From Alphaproteobacteria bacterium (lineage in GTDB: Bacteria; Pseudomonadota; Alphaproteobacteria; Rickettsiales; UBA8987), in contig JAHFPR010000094.1 in the NCBI GenBank assembly GCA_023269645.1, positions 1 through 7,776 of the forward strand: a stretch of DNA of 7,776 nucleotides, written 5' to 3'. This document shows, piece by piece, positions 5,572 through 7,776 of the stretch (the stretch's first letter is position 1; every line of letters begins with the position of its first letter). The notes below the pieces were generated by a model that saw nothing but the letters and a program-made list of their open reading frames with translations, had not been told where the DNA came from and searched no databases. The translations under genes were made by a program, and so were the position numbers.

Positions 5572-5588
5572 AGAGGTTTCGCACCTCT
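5572..5588 (+). other. Hairpin just upstream of the ribosome-binding site
   Basis: AGAGGT (5572-5577), loop TTCGC, ACCTCT (5583-5588) form a perfect 6-bp stem two bases before the AAGGAG site (5591-5596). It could stabilise the 5' end or keep the site single-stranded. No regulatory class is recognised. Confidence 0.4.
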
Positions 5589-5604
5589 TTAAGGAGAGTA
5601 TCTC

Positions 5605-5970
5605 ATGGGAAGATTAATAGAAGTGCCGGCAACAGACATACCATACGGATTGTTATTATTGTGCTTAATAGTGGGTGCTATATTCGCAATACCAACGTCT
5701 TGCCTAGACCACCTAACACACCACGAACCCGCGCAAACCGTCGCCATCACTGTCACCAAAAAGCAGCCGATGATGATGCAAGATGGTGTTACGGGTCAGA
5801 GTTTTTCGTATCTGTATGTGGAAGGTAAAGACGGCAACAATCACGTCCGCGCCTTTGCCACACACGATAAAGCGGTATACGATTCGATGGCAGCAGGACA
5901 CAGGTACACGGTTCACATAACCAATGTGCCCATGTTTCCCGCCCCCATCACTTCGGCGACCCCTTACTAG
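5605..5970 (+). CDS. Small membrane-anchored hypothetical protein
   Basis: This ORF has 121 codons. ATG 5605 has a strong AAGGAG 8 nt upstream. Residues 13-32 (PYGLLLLCLIVGAIFAIP, then TSCL) form one hydrophobic helix, an uncleaved signal-anchor or possible signal peptide. The remaining 90 residues are polar and probably beta-rich: TVAITVTKKQ, then FSYLYVEGKDGNNHVRAFATHDKAVYDSMAAGHRYTVHITNVP. The pattern suggests a small beta-sandwich or barrel domain outside the cytoplasmic membrane. Family and function are not recognised. The Cys at 33 lacks a clear lipobox, so a lipoprotein is unlikely. The first 30 codons are noticeably AT-richer than the rest. The gene is monocistronic, framed by a near-consensus promoter (5500) and a strong terminator (5982-6040). 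Confidence 0.78.
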   Translation: MGRLIEVPATDIPYGLLLLCLIVGAIFAIPTSCLDHLTHHEPAQTVAITVTKKQPMMMQDGVTGQSFSYLYVEGKDGNNHVRAFATHDKAVYDSMAAGHRYTVHITNVPMFPAPITSATPY

Positions 5971-5981
5971 CATCCGCATAC

Positions 5982-6040
5982 CAAACCAGGCATGATTTTT
6001 CTTCCCAAAGAAAAAATCCTCTGCCTGGTTTGCCTTTTTT
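5982..6040 (+). terminator. Strong Rho-independent terminator after the 5605 gene
   Basis: The perfect 11-bp outer stem is CAAACCAGGCA (5982-5992) with TGCCTGGTTTG (6022-6032). It is extended by an A/T-rich inner stem (GATTTTTCTT with AAGAAAAAATC, one bulged base) and followed by CCTTTTTT (6033-6040). It begins 11 nt after the stop codon. Confidence 0.88.
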
Positions 6041-6102
6041 ACCCCACCCCTTCCCGCTGAATTTTCTCCTCCGTTCCGGATGCCCAAGGCACTAGAAATC
6101 TA

Positions 6103-6131
6103 TTTATTCTTCATAACGATGATGTTATACT
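6103..6131 (+). promoter_or_regulatory. Candidate promoter for the ATPase gene, overlapped by a palindrome
   Basis: TTTATT (6103-6108), a 17-bp spacer and TATACT (6126-6131, 5 of 6). The inverted repeat ATAAC-GATGAT-GTTAT (6113-6128) lies in the spacer and overlaps the -10, where a repressor could bind. Predicted start is near 6138. The 6041-6102 stretch before it shows nothing recognisable. Confidence 0.45.
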
Positions 6132-6140
6132 GCCCCTTAT

Positions 6141-6228
6141 TGGTGCGGTGCAAACAAAGTGCAACCTGCGCTGCCTGACGCGAAGGGGGAAGCGCGCAGG
6201 ATAGACGGGTATTTGCCGGAGCGCACCA
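6141..6228 (+). promoter_or_regulatory. Structured 5' leader of the ATPase gene
   Basis: TGGTGCG (6141-6147) pairs perfectly with CGCACCA (6222-6228) and closes a domain. That domain contains a second perfect stem CCTGCGC (6165-6171) / GCGCAGG (6194-6200) and a small CGG/CCG hairpin near 6206-6218. The domain ends just before a G-rich stretch and the start codon. It matches no riboswitch consensus I know, and may be a simple structured leader. Confidence 0.35.
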
Positions 6229-6253
6229 GGGGATGAAAAGGGGACGGGGACAT

Positions 6254-7776
6254 ATGCCTGAAAAGGCCGACGATAAGTATAAAGACCCGGTAAAGGCCAT
6301 GCTGGAAGAACGGCAGAACAGCAGCCCGAAAGCCGCCAATGCCGCAGGTTTTCACGCTGCAGCTTCCCCGGAATCCGAGGAAAAATCCGACATCTCTCTT
6401 GCCGATCTCAGCAGGCGTATTTCCGGGGATGATCCCGGCACACCCGCCACGCCTTTCATTCCCCTCAATCCGGAACAATCCGCAGCCAATGATCCGCAGA
6501 ACGCTGGGCAACCACCGATTGTCGGCACAGGTTCCGAACTTGTGCCTGTTACACCGGAAAAAAGCGAACTCCTCGCCAAAGGGGGGGCGGATTCCGTCCA
6601 GAAAGGTTCCGAAAGCGGTGTTGCCAAAGGCGCGCAGCAGACAGGAGAGGTGCGCGTTCCCATCGGCGAAAAGCTCGTCGCGCGCGGCTTGATCTCCCGT
6701 GATCAGCTTGAAATATCTCTTAAAGTACAGCGTGATAGCAGCAAAGCCATGATGATCGGCGCGATCCTGGTGGAGATGGGCTTCATCACCGAAAGCGCGC
6801 TGGGCGAAGTGCTCACGGAATCCTCCGGCGTACAGCAGTTCGACCCCAAAAACACCATCATTGACCCGAATCTCGTCAAGCAGGTTCCCAAGGAAGTCGC
6901 CAACCGCTTCAAGGCCGTGCCGATATTGCTGGAGGGCGATTCCGTGTATGTCGCCATGACGGATATTTACAACGTGCTCGCCATTGACCGTGTGCAGCGT
7001 TATTTCCCCAAGCGGTTCAAGATGGTTCCAGTGCACTGCAGTGCCACAGAACTCTCAGAACTCATTGATAATTATTACGATTATGAGCTTTCCATTGATG
7101 GCATTCTCCGCGAGATGGAGGCCATTCAGGCGGAGGAACTGAACAAGCCGCAGAGCACCGAGGACGGCTACACCAACCCCACTGTGCGCCTGATTGACGC
7201 GCTGCTGGTGGACGGCATCAAGCAGGGTGCTTCGGATTTGCATTTTGAGCCGGAAGGCGCGTTCGTGCGCCTGCGCTACCGCGTGGATGGTGAACTCCGC
7301 CTCATCCGCAGCTTCCACCGGGATTACTGGATGGCAATCGTGGTGCGCGTCAAGATTATCGCGGGCATGAACATCACCGAAACCCGCATCCCGCAGGATG
7401 GTCGCATCACGCTGACGGTGATGGGGCGCAAGGTGGATTTCCGTGTCGCCACCCACCCGACCATCTACGGCGAAAACATCGTGCTGCGTATTCTGGATAA
7501 GGAAAAGGCACTGGTTCCGCTGGAGGCACTGGGCTTCAGCCCGCCGAACGTGGATGCGTTGATGAAGGGCTTGAAACGCCCGGAAGGAATTATCGTCGTC
7601 ACCGGCCCTACAGGCAGTGGAAAAACCACCACGCTTTACTCCATCCTCAGCTTCATCAACACGCCGAACCTCAACATCATGACCCTGGAAGACCCGGTAG
7701 AATACCAGCTTCCCATGATCCGCCAATCCAACATCCGCGAGGGAGTGGGGCTGGATTTCGCCAGCGGCATCAAATC
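6254..7776 (+). CDS. GspE/PilB-family type II secretion/type IV pilus ATPase, 3' end outside window
   Basis: The open frame holds 507 codons and leaves the window before the Walker B box. ATG 6254 is preceded by AGGGGA (6239-6244); an in-frame ATG at 6233 has AGGGG almost abutting it and is less likely. Residues 1-130 are low-complexity and probably disordered, which is long for the family. Residues 134-290 are an MshEN-type N-terminal domain with two related segments (PIGEKLVARGLISRDQLEISL, MIGAILVEMGFITESALGEVL). The ATPase core follows: NPTVRLIDALLVDGIKQGASDLHFEP (308-333), RIPQDGRITL, Walker A GPTGSGKT (451-458) and the Asp box MTLEDPVEYQ (476-485). These hexameric cytoplasmic motors hydrolyse ATP to assemble pilus or pseudopilus subunits. 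Whether this one is GspE, PilB or MshE-like cannot be settled without the neighbouring genes. Confidence 0.93.
   Translation, partial: MPEKADDKYKDPVKAMLEERQNSSPKAANAAGFHAAASPESEEKSDISLADLSRRISGDDPGTPATPFIPLNPEQSAANDPQNAGQPPIVGTGSELVPVTPEKSELLAKGGADSVQKGSESGVAKGAQQTGEVRVPIGEKLVARGLISRDQLEISLKVQRDSSKAMMIGAILVEMGFITESALGEVLTESSGVQQFDPKNTIIDPNLVKQVPKEVANRFKAVPILLEGDSVYVAMTDIYNVLAIDRVQRYFPKRFKMVPVHCSATELSELIDNYYDYELSIDGILREMEAIQAEELNKPQSTEDGYTNPTVRLIDALLVDGIKQGASDLHFEPEGAFVRLRYRVDGELRLIRSFHRDYWMAIVVRVKIIAGMNITETRIPQDGRITLTVMGRKVDFRVATHPTIYGENIVLRILDKEKALVPLEALGFSPPNVDALMKGLKRPEGIIVVTGPTGSGKTTTLYSILSFINTPNLNIMTLEDPVEYQLPMIRQSNIREGVGLDFASGIK

Noticed and set aside
6141..6228. Cyclic di-GMP riboswitch upstream of the ATPase
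   Set aside because: The conserved unpaired GEMM motifs were not found; only generic stems are visible.
6137..7036. 299-codon minus-strand ORF
   Set aside because: It is a shadow of the ATPase gene, has a His/Phe-rich out-of-frame look, and crosses the ATPase promoter and leader.

Overview
The window reads as chromosomal DNA of a moderately GC-rich proteobacterium, most likely an alphaproteobacterium. This rests on the style of the housekeeping proteins (TrhO, GuaA, a GspE/PilB-type ATPase), on the conserved NPLQHIPVV-type core in the protein at 734-1411, and on interspersed palindromes built on GTCATTCCAGC. The placement is an inference from sequence character, and no species is proposed.

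Layout. The left edge holds the 5' two-thirds of trhO (minus strand; tRNA U34 hydroxylase with its catalytic CTGGIRC loop). It diverges, across an AT-rich promoter region, from a conserved hypothetical gene (734-1411, plus). That gene converges on a small XRE-type regulator (1408-1674, minus), and the two share 4 bp at their stop codons. Next come about 260 bp with no conventional gene but dense minus-strand RNA structure (1685-1926), then a nested inverted-repeat element (1932-2093). A lone 534-codon gene with a GDSYGG nucleophile-elbow motif follows (2182-3786), then guaA (GMP synthase, 3841-5391), a second palindromic repeat (5408-5491), a small membrane-anchored protein with its own promoter and strong terminator (5500-6040), and finally a GspE/PilB-family ATPase that runs off the right edge.

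The most interesting part is the leader of the XRE gene. On the minus strand a short RNA (about 1891-1817) has a plausible promoter, a 5' hairpin and a 3' intrinsic terminator. Between them lie three blocks (CCGGGAG, CGAAAT, CTGTACTAATT) that are perfectly complementary, in the same order and close spacing, to a target about 70 nt further down the same transcript (1750-1725). The target lies inside a 48-codon leader ORF that overlaps the start of the XRE gene, and its end overlaps a second terminator hairpin. This is the architecture of the C4/CI antisense-RNA immunity circuits of phages P1, P7 and P4. Here it stands with a single XRE regulator and no recognisable phage structural gene, so it may be a relic or domesticated immunity cassette.

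The other genes look individually transcribed. guaA makes GMP, and the ATPase would power a type II secretion or type IV pilus-like machine whose other parts must lie outside the window. No tRNA, rRNA, CRISPR array, transposase or integrase was seen.
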